A program made the translations under genes and the position numbers. A stretch of 64,000 nucleotides of DNA from Flexilinea flocculi (GTDB taxonomy: Bacteria; Chloroflexota; Anaerolineae; Anaerolineales; Anaerolineaceae): contig NZ_DF968180.1 in NCBI RefSeq assembly GCF_001192795.1, positions 414,561 through 478,560 on the forward strand. Reading direction: 5' to 3'. Under the pieces are notes generated by a model that had not been told where the DNA came from, searched no databases, and saw nothing but the letters and a program-made list of their open reading frames with translations. Below, one piece after another: positions 9,286 to 18,169 of the stretch (positions within the stretch are counted from its first letter, which is position 1; each line of letters starts with the position of its first letter).

Positions 9286-10128
9286 ATGACAGTATTTTAT
9301 CGACCGGACACAATCAAGAAGACTCTTAAAATTTTAGGAAACCCTGACCAGAATTGTGTTCCTCTGTATTATCCCCCGAGAGCGAAACATATTTCTCAAT
9401 GGGAAGGCGATGCCTTGATTGATCTATCCGCATTGGATTTAAACATCATCAATGTTCGAAAATCTGAGATTTTAATCGGTTCGATGGTTTCTTTGGAGAC
9501 GCTCGCCAAATCTGATGAAATAAAAAGCCGATGGGATGGCGTTTTGTCAGAGGCAGCCAGAATCAGTACGACGATGGCAATGCGCAATTTGTCTTCCATA
9601 GGCGGTGTCTTGATGAATCCGTTATTTCCTGCAGAAGTTGTCCTGGTCCTTTTAGCATTGGATGCGCAAGTCGTTCTGCTGCAAAATAACGGGATGGAAA
9701 CTCGAATTCCTGTGGAAGAATTTTTACTGGATGGTCATCCGATCCTGCAAAAAGGATGCCTGATCAAAGAAGTAAGTATTCCTCTGAATTCTCGTACACA
9801 TTGTGTATTCAATCGCGTTGCCTGTACGAAAAGTAATGCCAGCATCGTCTCGGTTGTGGTTCGCGGGGACTTAACACGGACGAAAGCACACCATTTGCGA
9901 ATCGCAGTGTTTGGAGCGAATTCATTTCCTAAACGCTATCATCAGGCAGAGTTGGCGCTTGTAAACGATTTGATCACGATGGAAGGAATCCAACAGTGCT
10001 GTACAAAAATATCTGAAGAAACTGCTCCAGTCAGTGATTTCCGAGCTGGAGCTGAATATCGGACGGCAATGGCTGAAGTGCTCATTCGAAGATCACTGAT
10101 CGCTTTGCGTAAAATCGCTGTTGGATAA
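9286..10128 (+). CDS. Molybdenum hydroxylase FAD-binding subunit (CoxM/XdhB-like)
   Basis: 280 residues from ATG 9286, chosen because GGAGG sits 5 nt upstream; an in-frame TTG at 9274 would overlap that site. The N-terminal half matches the FAD-binding domain of the xanthine dehydrogenase/CO dehydrogenase medium chain (RPDTIKKTLKIL, IINVRKSEILIGSMVSLETLAKS). MRNLSSIGGVLMN is the family's conserved flavin-contact motif (T/I-GG-x-x-x-N), and the C-terminal half is the CO_deh_flav_C-type domain. It passes electrons from the 2Fe-2S clusters to FAD and NAD+ or another acceptor. It lies 17 nt before the fused 2Fe-2S/Mo subunit, so the two form one operon and one enzyme. Confidence 0.9.
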   Translation: MTVFYRPDTIKKTLKILGNPDQNCVPLYYPPRAKHISQWEGDALIDLSALDLNIINVRKSEILIGSMVSLETLAKSDEIKSRWDGVLSEAARISTTMAMRNLSSIGGVLMNPLFPAEVVLVLLALDAQVVLLQNNGMETRIPVEEFLLDGHPILQKGCLIKEVSIPLNSRTHCVFNRVACTKSNASIVSVVVRGDLTRTKAHHLRIAVFGANSFPKRYHQAELALVNDLITMEGIQQCCTKISEETAPVSDFRAGAEYRTAMAEVLIRRSLIALRKIAVG

Positions 10129-10145
10129 GAATATCGGAGGCACGA

Positions 10146-12974
10146 ATGGATATAAATTTTACATTAAATGGGAAAAAGATTACCTGTGAAGCCGAGCCGT
10201 CTGACACACTGCTGGATGTTTTGCGCTATCAGGGCTGTTTCAGCGTAAAACGTTCATGTTATACCGGAGAATGCGGCAACTGCGCGATCCTGATGGACGG
10301 GAAATTGCTGCCTTCCTGTGTGCTTCCGGCACCGCAGGCTGAGGGTCATCAAATTCTGACAGTCGAAGGGCTCTCCGAAGGACAGGATCTTCATCCGATT
10401 CAAAAAGCTTTTGTTGAAACAGGTGCAGTGCAATGCGGTTTTTGTACACCCGGTATGATTCTCGCTACAAAAGCTTTGTTGGATCGCACAAAATATCCTT
10501 CATTGGATGATGCAAAGGATGCGTTAGGCGCGATTTTATGTCGTTGTACTGGTTATTACCAACCGCTCGAAGCGGTGATGCGGGCTGCTGCATATTTACG
10601 TGGTGAGGCGGTTCCTCCCTATACGCGGCCTGAAGAATCAGTGATCGTGAATCCAAAGGATGCCGACCGTTTCCATTGGGTTGGAAAATCTGTTGACAAG
10701 CTGGATGCGCCTAAAATGGCGAAAGGCAAACCGGTTTATGTGGATGATATCGAGTTGCCAGGTATGCTGCATGGCATGCTCATGACCAGCCCTTATGCAC
10801 ATGCACGAATTCGGGATATTGATACATCTGAAGCTGAAGCGCTTCCAGGTGTGCATTGTGTGCTGACCTATAAGAATGTTAAACGCCAAATTTACGCTTC
10901 CGGAGGTCAAACTTATCCCAATCCAAAGCCATGGGATCAGGTATGTTTAGATAATAAAGTGCGTTTTGTCGGCGATCGTGTGGCAGCCGTTGCTGCTGAC
11001 AGTGTTGACCTCTGCATGAAGGCGATCGATTTAATAAAAGTTGACTGGGAAGTACTTCCGGCTGTTTTTGATATGGAAGAAACCATGAAAGATGGCGCTC
11101 CTATAATTCATGACGAACCGGATGCGTATGGTGTTGCCGATGCTGCCCATAATAAAGCTTTCGTGATCGATGCCGCCTATGGCAATCTGCAAGATGATTT
11201 TGCATCGTCTGATCTGGTCGTCGAGCGTGTATATCACACACAGCAGGTCCAACAAACACCTTTGGAACCGCATATCGTCATCACCTGGCTTGATGAGAAC
11301 GATCGTCTGGTTGTGCGCACCAGCACACAGGTTCCGTTTCATGTGCGCAGAATCATATCGCCATTAATCGATGTCCCTGTGAAAAATATTCGTGTCATTA
11401 AACCTCGGATTGGCGGTGGTTTTGGAGCAAAACAGGAAGTTTTACTGGAAGATTTATGTTCCTTGTTGACGATACGGACAGGCCGTCCCGTCCGGTTTTA
11501 TTTCAGCCGGAAAGAAGAATTTCAATCCTCCCGTTCACGGCATTCGGACAGAATCCGGTTTAAAGTGGGTGTGATGAAATCTGGCCGCATTAAAGCAATT
11601 GAAATGGATATGATCGAGAACACCGGCGCTTATGGTGTGCATGGTTTCACGGTGTGCAATGTGACGGGAACTCGAGGACTTTCTACCTATCGGGCGGACA
11701 GTATGCGGTTTCATGCGGATATCGTTTATACGAACTTGCCGGTTCCAGGCGCATTCCGCGGATATGGCGGACCCCAGGGTATCTATGCTGTAGAAAGTAT
11801 CATGGATGAAGTTGCCGAAAAATTGAATATGGATCCGATTAAATTCCGCATGAAAAATGTCGTTCGACCTGGTGAATCCATCAAAATCATGGATAAACTT
11901 GCCGAGTTCGATCCGGTTCCGCAAAAAGTAAATAGTTTTGGATTGGAAGAGTGTATCGAGCAGGGCAAAAAGGCGATCAATTGGGATCGGAAACGACTCA
12001 AACGATTTCATATGGATCCTTTGCGTCCCAATATTCGAAGAGGCATAGGCATGGCGATCATGATGCACGGTTCTGGAATTGCCGGAATTGATATGGGCGC
12101 AGCTTCTATGAAAATCAATGACGATGGCTCCTTCAATTTACAGATGGGAGCGACAGATTTGGGAACTGGTTCCGATACAATTCTGGCTCAGATTGCTGCG
12201 GAAGTCCTTCAAATTCCTGTTAATAAAATTATTGTCTATTCCTCCGATACCGATTTTACGCCATTTGATGTTGGAGCATATGCGTCCAGCACTACGTATA
12301 TTTCAGGAATGGCAGTAAAAAAATGCGCTGAAAAAATTAAAGAGCAGGTGCTGGAACGCGCATCTGCAATGCTCAAACAGCCAATTGATGTTCTTGTTTT
12401 GAGGGACGAAAAAGTCTTTGCGCCGGATGGTTCTTCGGTCACGATGGAAGACATCGCGCTGAATAGTTTGCATCGTACCAACCAGCAGCAAATCGCCGCA
12501 ACAGCATCTCATTTTTCTCCGGAATGTCCGCCGGTATTTGCGGTGGAATTTGCCGAAGTCGAAGTGGATGTGGAAACAGGGCAGTTGAATGTTGAAAAAC
12601 TGGTGATGGCTGTCAATCCTGGTACGGTGATAAATCCGGTAACCGCTATCGGACAACTGGAAGGCGGACAGGCAACCGCTTTGGGGTATGCGGTATGTGA
12701 GGAAATGTGTTATGACGGAAAAGGCGACATGCTGAATCCAAGATTCGGCGATTATCACATTTTGCAAGCTGATGAAATGCCGGAAATGGTTTCCATTATC
12801 ATTCCGCAAGGTGAACCAACGGGACCATTTGGTGCCAAAGCATTGGCTGAGATTCCAACGGATGGTGTAGCTCCGGCAGTTGCGAATGCGGTTGCGGATG
12901 CGATCGGGGTCAGAATCTCTTCTTTACCGATTGTGCCGGAAAAAGTCTGGAAAGCGCTGCAAGAGAAAAAATAG
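10146..12974 (+). CDS. Molybdenum hydroxylase, fused 2Fe-2S and molybdopterin subunit (xanthine dehydrogenase type)
   Basis: 942 residues. The N-terminal ferredoxin-type domain has Cys near 38, 43 and 46 (CYTGECGNC) plus a fourth in LLPSCVLP. The second 2Fe-2S domain has CGFC near 97-100 and CRC near 132-134. The molybdopterin domain follows: GGGFGAKQE near 423, FRGYGGPQG near 537, EGGQATALGYAVCEEM, and GPFGAKALAEIP near 893, whose Glu fits the catalytic base of the family. FRGxGGPQG is typical of purine hydroxylases, so xanthine/hypoxanthine or a related N-heterocycle is the likely substrate, but CO dehydrogenase-like or nicotinate-type enzymes cannot be excluded. CGGAGG lies 6 nt before the ATG. 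The split (FAD separate, Fe-S plus Mo fused) resembles E. coli YgfM/XdhD. Confidence 0.92.
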   Translation: MDINFTLNGKKITCEAEPSDTLLDVLRYQGCFSVKRSCYTGECGNCAILMDGKLLPSCVLPAPQAEGHQILTVEGLSEGQDLHPIQKAFVETGAVQCGFCTPGMILATKALLDRTKYPSLDDAKDALGAILCRCTGYYQPLEAVMRAAAYLRGEAVPPYTRPEESVIVNPKDADRFHWVGKSVDKLDAPKMAKGKPVYVDDIELPGMLHGMLMTSPYAHARIRDIDTSEAEALPGVHCVLTYKNVKRQIYASGGQTYPNPKPWDQVCLDNKVRFVGDRVAAVAADSVDLCMKAIDLIKVDWEVLPAVFDMEETMKDGAPIIHDEPDAYGVADAAHNKAFVIDAAYGNLQDDFASSDLVVERVYHTQQVQQTPLEPHIVITWLDENDRLVVRTSTQVPFHVRRIISPLIDVPVKNIRVIKPRIGGGFGAKQEVLLEDLCSLLTIRTGRPVRFYFSRKEEFQSSRSRHSDRIRFKVGVMKSGRIKAIEMDMIENTGAYGVHGFTVCNVTGTRGLSTYRADSMRFHADIVYTNLPVPGAFRGYGGPQGIYAVESIMDEVAEKLNMDPIKFRMKNVVRPGESIKIMDKLAEFDPVPQKVNSFGLEECIEQGKKAINWDRKRLKRFHMDPLRPNIRRGIGMAIMMHGSGIAGIDMGAASMKINDDGSFNLQMGATDLGTGSDTILAQIAAEVLQIPVNKIIVYSSDTDFTPFDVGAYASSTTYISGMAVKKCAEKIKEQVLERASAMLKQPIDVLVLRDEKVFAPDGSSVTMEDIALNSLHRTNQQQIAATASHFSPECPPVFAVEFAEVEVDVETGQLNVEKLVMAVNPGTVINPVTAIGQLEGGQATALGYAVCEEMCYDGKGDMLNPRFGDYHILQADEMPEMVSIIIPQGEPTGPFGAKALAEIPTDGVAPAVANAVADAIGVRISSLPIVPEKVWKALQEKK

Positions 12975-13001
12975 ACAACGGCTACACAATGAACTTGATT
13001 G

Positions 13002-13033
13002 GAGGAGGGGGTTTTTTATGAAACCCCTTCCTC
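13002..13033 (+). terminator. Hairpin after the molybdenum hydroxylase operon
   Basis: A 13-bp stem (GAGGAGGGGGTTT pairing with AAACCCCTTCCTC, one G-U) with a 6-nt loop lies 28 nt after the stop codon. The following sequence is only moderately T-rich, so termination efficiency is uncertain. Confidence 0.6.
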
Positions 13034-13090
13034 TGATTTATTAATTCTTTAGATTTTTCCTGTAATTTCAAAAAATTAATTAAATAGTAA

Positions 13091-13128
13091 TGCTATTTTG
13101 CTTCTTTATAAAATTGTCAAATTCATCC
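13091..13128 (-). pseudogene. Remnant copy of the 3' end of the phospholipase D-like gene
   Basis: About 37 bp here nearly match the last codons and stop of the PLD-like gene at 13581 and beyond: CTATTTTGCTTCTT and TTGTCAAATTCATCCA occur in both, with a 1-nt length difference between them. A second pair of matching strings, GGACACTAATT-CGAGA (about 13188) and GGACACTAATTTGAGA (about 13554), flanks the 119-bp repeat array. The simplest reading is a partial duplication of the gene end with the array between the two copies. Confidence 0.6.
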
Positions 13129-13231
13129 ACCTGAGTCTCTCACTTTTTGAAAAAAAATCCAATTTTACGCTCAAATTTGGTAATTTCAGGACACTAATTC
13201 GAGATACTCAGGGGTACGCACATGACAAATT

Positions 13232-13550
13232 GTCATTGCGAGGAAGGCGCCAGCCTGACGAAGCAATCTTTTTTTGTTTGGTACCCTTTACATAATGGGG
13301 AAAGGAGATTGCCACGCCTCTACGAGGCTCGCAATGACAGGATACACACAGTCATTGCGAGGAAGGCGCCAGCCTGACGAAGCAATCTTTTTTTGTTTGG
13401 TACCCTTTACATAATGGGGAAAGGAGATTGCCACGCCTCTACGAGGCTCGCAATGACAGGATACACACAGTCATTGCGAGGAAGGCGCCCCAGCCTGACG
13501 AAGCAATCTCTTTTCGTGTGGCAATCTTTACATAATTGGAGCAGATAGAT
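13232..13550. repeat. Tandem 119-bp GTCATTGCGAGG repeat array, about 2.7 units
   Basis: Units begin at 13232, 13351 and 13470 (exact period 119); the third is incomplete and diverged after TGACGAAGCAATCTC. Each unit is itself an inverted-repeat element: GTCATTGCGAG at one end and CTCGCAATGAC at the other, with AAGCAATCT and AGATTGCCACGCC as further matching arms, followed by a spacer GGATACACACA. Elements built on GTCATTGCGAGG...CGAAGCAATC are widespread extragenic palindromes in several bacterial phyla. No ORF in the array is credible. Confidence 0.9.
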
Positions 13551-13580
13551 TCCAGGACACTAATTTGAGAAAAACAGGTT

Positions 13581-14612
13581 CTATTTTGCTTCTTCATATA
13601 TCTTGTCAAATTCATCCAGAAATGCGTCAACGATTTCTTTGTTTTGAACAATCAGTATTTGTTCATCATTTTTCGTATCAGCTGAACGCGTGAAGTTATA
13701 AGAACCTGCGGATACGACGGATTCATCAAAAATGAAAACTTTTTCATGCATCAGACTGTCGTCTGATCCATCCATGAAAATCGGGACACCTGCCTTCTCC
13801 AAATATCTGGCTTCTCCCCCACTGTCTGAAAATGCTTTTTCTCCTTCAAAAATGACTTTAATATCCAATCCGTCGTCGTATCGGTCAATCAAGGCATTGC
13901 CGAGATCATTGGACGCGAAGGAGTATGCTAAAACATAGATACTCTTTTTCGATGCCTGGATCAGGGAAAGCAGCGAATTACTGATGTTGTCTTCAGGAGC
14001 AAACCGAATTAATATTTTTGTTCCATCTTCTAAAGTTATTGTCGGAGAGGATTTTGTCTTAGGACTGTTTGAGCCAAATTTTTTGCTGATGAACATTTCG
14101 TTGAATTCGTTCAGAAAGATAGAATTCATCTCGGAAGAAACTATTCGAAACATGAAATTATTGTCATAAAAGAAGCTTCCTGGGGTCATATTGGCTGATC
14201 CGCTGATTGTCAGGTCATAATCAATCACAATGAATTTCGCGTGCATTAATCCATCAGAATTCGATTTCTGAATTTTTATTCCCGATCGAGCCAGGTCTTT
14301 CATGACATCGCTGTCGGAATTTTCAGCGTGAATCACAATGCGAACTTCGACACCGCGTTTGAATGCCTGAATCAGTGCCTGAGCTGTTTTCGTGTCTGTA
14401 AAGTTGTATGTTGCTACATATATCCGGCTTTCCGCATTTTCAATTTCTTCGAGAATCATACTTTGCAGTGTGTCGTCGCGATGTTGTTCGTAAGGGTTAT
14501 TAAAAAAAACCTCAATCGAACTTTCTGTTCTGTCGGATATCGCAATAACATGCAGCATATTGTTCCCAAAAAGACTGATCAACACGGCAGCAAATAAACC
14601 AATTTTTCGCAT
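13581..14612 (-). CDS. Secreted phospholipase D-like protein with two HKD motifs
   Basis: 343 residues with an N-terminal signal sequence or anchor (MRKIGLFAAVLISLFGNNMLHVIA). Two PLD domains each hold the HxK(x4)D signature and a trailing Ser/Asn motif: HAKFIVIDYDLTISGSANMT near residues 131-150 and HEKVFIFDESVVSAGSYNFT near 290-309. The two motifs form one active site in this superfamily, which hydrolyses phosphodiesters in lipids or nucleic acids. A single-gene two-domain secreted form resembles Nuc/PLDc_2 endonuclease-like proteins, so the substrate is open. GGAAGATTTCATCC precedes the ATG. The gene stands alone, with its 3' end partly duplicated at 13091. Confidence 0.85.
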   Translation of the reverse strand: MRKIGLFAAVLISLFGNNMLHVIAISDRTESSIEVFFNNPYEQHRDDTLQSMILEEIENAESRIYVATYNFTDTKTAQALIQAFKRGVEVRIVIHAENSDSDVMKDLARSGIKIQKSNSDGLMHAKFIVIDYDLTISGSANMTPGSFFYDNNFMFRIVSSEMNSIFLNEFNEMFISKKFGSNSPKTKSSPTITLEDGTKILIRFAPEDNISNSLLSLIQASKKSIYVLAYSFASNDLGNALIDRYDDGLDIKVIFEGEKAFSDSGGEARYLEKAGVPIFMDGSDDSLMHEKVFIFDESVVSAGSYNFTRSADTKNDEQILIVQNKEIVDAFLDEFDKIYEEAK

Positions 14613-14817
14613 GGATGAAATCTTCCTTTTCCGTCATCATTATTGGTATTGAATTGTATCCGAAACCATGATAAATCTCTATGAACCGCAGCACTTCGAA
14701 ATATTGGAATTAGGCGAACCGAATAAAAATTGTCCAAAAAAATTAAGACTTATACCTTAATAAGTGATGTTATCTATGAAATTATTCAATCACAAGTCAA
14801 ATGGAAGAGATAAAACT

Positions 14818-14896
14818 GTCATAGTGGCGAAGCGATCTCCTGGCAAATGCGAGAATAGATTGCATCGAAGGACTGACGCTCTTCTCACAATGACAG
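14818..14896. repeat. Degenerate GTCATTGCGAGG-type element
   Basis: GTCATAGTGGCGAAGCGATCTC at one end and CTTCTCACAATGACAG at the other resemble the 119-bp array unit but have diverged. It fills the gap between the PLD-like gene and the next convergent membrane gene; the rest of that 310-bp gap holds only a single half-site of the AATTCGAAATATGG type near 14697. Confidence 0.5.
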
Positions 14897-14922
14897 ATTC
14901 ATCCATGAGTTATTCATTTTTG

Positions 14923-17061
14923 TTAAGGATTGGCTTCATCCTCTGCCTGGGAATTACATCGATATAACTGATAAGCGCCACTTTCGGGCGTTTGGAAAAG
15001 CTTGCACTGCTCGTGATATATTCCGGATAAGGAATTATCTTTCTCCCCATTCAATTTCGTTCGGATGAGAAAATAGGGCTCACCTGAATGGATTATCTTC
15101 TTTCCTTCAGGTCCGAGAAAATCGCAGGAACATTGCATTTGATAACAGTCGCAGAGATGATAAAAATAAAAGTCTGCCGGCCAACGAATTATTACAGGTA
15201 TGTTTTGTCCGTTGATCTTTTTTACGGAATTGAGAAACGAATCCGAATTGAGTTTTTTTGAAAGGAAATACGGCTGGGCAAGTGAGTTAATTCTTGTAAG
15301 ATCTGCATTAGGCATCGCCGAATGAATCTTGACGATGCTCAACCCAAATGAAATATTCAATCCGATGAAAAATAAAATTCCTGTAAGGATCATTCCAAGA
15401 TGGTGCGATGAAAAGAAGTCGAATTTGATATTTGATCTCTTGATTTTTGCTTCCAATTTTTGCATTCGGATATGGATCCACTCGATTTGAAAAAACACTT
15501 GAATAATTTCTGAAAGCAGCAGCGCACTGGAAAAAGCGAGTGCCGGTATCAGCGGCAGAAAGTTTCGATTGAATGGAGAATATCTGAGAATTCCGCAGAG
15601 GATAAACGGAATAACGATGATAAATAATGAAAGAACAAGCGGATCATGAGCTTTCTGGCTGAACTTTCTGTACCAAAGCAGCAGGATCGAACCGATCATC
15701 AGAAAGATGAACAAGAAAACTCTGCCGGAGAAAAAACTGGATAATAATTCAGAAAAATTGTGGATTACTGTCAGGCTGAAACCGCTTTGCGGTGAATAGG
15801 TACCCTCGGATAAATACGTATCCAGAAGTTGATCGTAAACTGGAAAATAGAATGCAATTGCGAGGAAGACTCCAAATATTAAAGCAAAACACAAATTCAT
15901 CTGAGGATGACGAATCAGCGCTCCGAATTTGTATCTTCGAGGAAGTTTCGCATGAAAAATTTTGCGGCAGCTCCACAGAGAATGTAAGAATGTGGCGATC
16001 GCCGTTGCTCCGACAAAAAGTCCATTAAACGGAATTGTATAAATTATCAGTGCGGCTGCCAATGCCGCTGCAGGCAGCAGCCAATGACAATCCGGCTTTT
16101 CTTGATAGGCGATCATAATATAAATCAAAATACTGATGAATAAAAAACTCGGACTGTATCCGCGTATCTGCGTAGTCCAGGCATAAAATGGAACGGTTGT
16201 CGTCAGAATCACACCGGCAAGAACTCCGGCAAAAGAGCTGATCTTTCCAGCAGCCAACATGGTGAAGAGGATAGTAAAAAATGAAAAAGCAACAGGGATA
16301 CTTCTTGCGATCCAAGGCTGCAATGCAATTTGGCAGAAACTGGAAATTTGAATCATCCTGAAGTAAATCGAGAGTATTAAGTTTAGGAGAATATGATTAT
16401 TCGGATAGTTGTAAATCGTGGCAGGGAAGAAAGGATTTTTATCAAAACAATAATTCAACAATGTGAAAATCTCATCTGCCCATAGCGGCTGACGGATCAT
16501 CAATCGAAACAATACGATTGAAAATGGAAGGATAGCCGCAATTCCGACAACGAAAATTTTCTTTTTATTCCATATTTTTCTTAAAATTAATCGAGTGACC
16601 TTATAAAAAACAGGGAAATTGATCAGCAAATACAAACTTATCAGGATGAATGAGATGGCAAATAAATAACGGGCGATTCGGCTTCCGATTATCACAGGGT
16701 ATTCAATATGATATTTTTTTCCTAAGGGATCGCTGTTATCGGTTGAAGAGAAGCAGATTGTACCATCATCCCAAATGACAAAGCTGCCTGCACCTTCTTC
16801 ACGCACAATCTGTGTCGTATCGGAAAAATTTCTGCGAATTTCAATATCATTCTCAAATAGCGTTATAGGAAGTTTTCCGATTGTAATATCGGAATCTCCA
16901 ATATTAGCCAGATAAGCATATCCTTGATCATGTCGGATCGATTCAAGATCTCGATTTTGATACAAGATATTGAATTTTCCGGTTCGGTTGAGGAAGAACA
17001 AATAGGAGAATACAATACAAACAACACTGATCCATTTCATTAAAGTTTGAATTTTTTTCAT
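14923..17061 (-). CDS. GT-C-like membrane glycosyltransferase (PMT/ArnT superfamily type)
   Basis: 712 residues with one N-terminal membrane segment, a soluble stretch of about 100 residues, then ten or more membrane segments. RLMIRQPLWADEIFTLLNY near residues 190-208 carries the acidic DE pair found in the first large loop of GT39/GT83 transferases, followed by the periplasmic NNHILLNL motif. The C-terminal 130 residues are soluble and Cys-rich (CDCYQMQCSCDF). These enzymes transfer sugars from polyprenyl-phosphate donors on the outer face of the membrane; donor and acceptor are not predictable. ATG 17061 follows AGAGAAACG. It is monocistronic. Confidence 0.65.
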   Translation of the reverse strand: MKKIQTLMKWISVVCIVFSYLFFLNRTGKFNILYQNRDLESIRHDQGYAYLANIGDSDITIGKLPITLFENDIEIRRNFSDTTQIVREEGAGSFVIWDDGTICFSSTDNSDPLGKKYHIEYPVIIGSRIARYLFAISFILISLYLLINFPVFYKVTRLILRKIWNKKKIFVVGIAAILPFSIVLFRLMIRQPLWADEIFTLLNYCFDKNPFFPATIYNYPNNHILLNLILSIYFRMIQISSFCQIALQPWIARSIPVAFSFFTILFTMLAAGKISSFAGVLAGVILTTTVPFYAWTTQIRGYSPSFLFISILIYIMIAYQEKPDCHWLLPAAALAAALIIYTIPFNGLFVGATAIATFLHSLWSCRKIFHAKLPRRYKFGALIRHPQMNLCFALIFGVFLAIAFYFPVYDQLLDTYLSEGTYSPQSGFSLTVIHNFSELLSSFFSGRVFLFIFLMIGSILLLWYRKFSQKAHDPLVLSLFIIVIPFILCGILRYSPFNRNFLPLIPALAFSSALLLSEIIQVFFQIEWIHIRMQKLEAKIKRSNIKFDFFSSHHLGMILTGILFFIGLNISFGLSIVKIHSAMPNADLTRINSLAQPYFLSKKLNSDSFLNSVKKINGQNIPVIIRWPADFYFYHLCDCYQMQCSCDFLGPEGKKIIHSGEPYFLIRTKLNGEKDNSLSGIYHEQCKLFQTPESGAYQLYRCNSQAEDEANP

Positions 17062-17135
17062 CGTTTCTCTCTAATTTGGATTCGTCCCAAACGGTCAAGG
17101 TCGTTTTCCGAATTATATCATCAGGGATTTTTCAT

Positions 17136-17238
17136 CAGCGATTTGAAATAGGATCGGGGTCATATATACGTGTTGTTTTTATGTGGAGCGCAAAACCATA
17201 CGAACAGCAACGATACTTTTCAAATTTCAAATTACTGC
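17136..17238. repeat. Degenerate AATTCGAAATATGG repeat with partial hairpin
   Basis: Ends CAGCGATTTGAAATAGG and CAAATTTCAAATTACTG are diverged forms of the family termini; the centre keeps GTGTTGTTTTTATG and GGAGCGCAAAACCATACG. It lies between divergent genes (GT-C-like, minus; acyltransferase, plus). Confidence 0.65.
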
Positions 17239-17315
17239 AACAGAGAGCTTTTTATTTCTTTCTGGCAATGTATAATGGGTAAAAACGTGTTTCACATGAA
17301 TAATTCGGGACAAAA

Positions 17316-17861
17316 ATGAAATCATTTTTTCGACGTTTAATTGATAAAATCCGTGGTGAACAAGATCTGGCAGCTCTGGTTCGAAATGGATTGAAAATTG
17401 GGAAGAACTTGAATATTCAGAGACGCTGTCTGATCGATCAATCTTTTTGCTGGCTTATTTCTATTGGTGATAATGTGAATATCGGTAACAATGTACATAT
17501 CATAGCGCATGATGTTTCCACAAAAAGGAGCTTGGGTTTTTCAAAAATCGGTCTGGTAACAATTGGAAATGATACTTTTATCGGGCAAAATTCAACAATT
17601 CTTCCTAATGTAAAAATCGGAAAGAATTGTATTATTGGTGCAGGAAGTGTTGTCACAAAAGATATTCCGGATGATACAGTTTATGCCGAAAATCCAGCTC
17701 ATTTGATCTGCAATGTTCATGCCTACCTGCAGAAAAACCTTGAACTGATGAAAAACCGACCGGTTTATGATTTGAACTGGACACATCAAAAGTCGATTTC
17801 AGACGATCAGAAGAAACAAATCATAGAAAGTCTGAAAGATGGAATTGGATTTTTTGAATGA
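17316..17861 (+). CDS. Hexapeptide-repeat acyltransferase (LbH family, CatB/maltose O-acetyltransferase-like)
   Basis: 181 residues. Left-handed beta-helix repeats are clear: ISIGDNVNIGNNVHIIAHD, VTIGNDTFIGQNSTILPNVKIGKNCIIGAGSVVTKDIPD (residues about 48-115), ending in the usual YAENPAHLI motif that closes the acetyl-CoA site. Such enzymes O- or N-acylate sugars as trimers. The His in HIIAHD is the candidate catalytic base. The C-terminal 50 residues are helical and unassigned. It probably modifies an envelope or exopolysaccharide sugar. ATG 17316 is the only sensible start; it is followed by a repeat and then gatCAB. Confidence 0.85.
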   Translation: MKSFFRRLIDKIRGEQDLAALVRNGLKIGKNLNIQRRCLIDQSFCWLISIGDNVNIGNNVHIIAHDVSTKRSLGFSKIGLVTIGNDTFIGQNSTILPNVKIGKNCIIGAGSVVTKDIPDDTVYAENPAHLICNVHAYLQKNLELMKNRPVYDLNWTHQKSISDDQKKQIIESLKDGIGFFE

Positions 17862-17924
17862 TCAATTTCAGGCTTTGTTCCATTTTCTCCCCTTTTTCGA
17901 TAGGTCATCCAAATTATTAATTTT

Positions 17925-18045
17925 GCAATTCGAAAAATGAACATATTTATGGAATAGAGGGTGAAAATTTATCGTTGTGATGTTTTTGCGACTCACGCAA
18001 AAACATCACAACGATAAAGAATCCTTCCTGTATTTCGAATCGCTG
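17925..18045. repeat. AATTCGAAATATGG repeat with 20-bp perfect hairpin
   Basis: A perfect 20-bp inverted repeat lies at 17971-17990 and 17996-18015 (ATCGTTGTGATGTTTTTGCG, loop ACTCA). Outer ends are GCAATTCGAAAAATG and GTATTTCGAATCGC. The middle of the stem (GTGAT) differs from the copy at 7.5 kb, with matching changes on the other arm. Confidence 0.9.
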
Positions 18046-18169
18046 AAATGATATTTTTTGTTTGGTAAAATTATGCATTGAATGTCGATTGGATTGAAAA
18101 AAAATCCAAATATATTCAGAGGAAACAACTCTGTTTTCCAAACCTGATTAAAGAGTATAAGGCGGTAAG

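Noticed and set aside
11535..12809. Antisense ORFs of 168 and 177 codons inside the molybdenum hydroxylase gene
   Set aside because: They are shadows of a well-defined gene with clear Fe-S and Mo-binding motifs; no start signals.
13098..13295. 65-codon ORF on the plus strand
   Set aside because: It lies across the pseudogene remnant and the repeat array and has no ribosome-binding site or recognisable content.
13232..13550. Possible CRISPR array from regularly spaced repeats
   Set aside because: The unit is 119 bp of continuous repeat with no unique spacers and no cas genes nearby; each unit is an inverted-repeat extragenic element.
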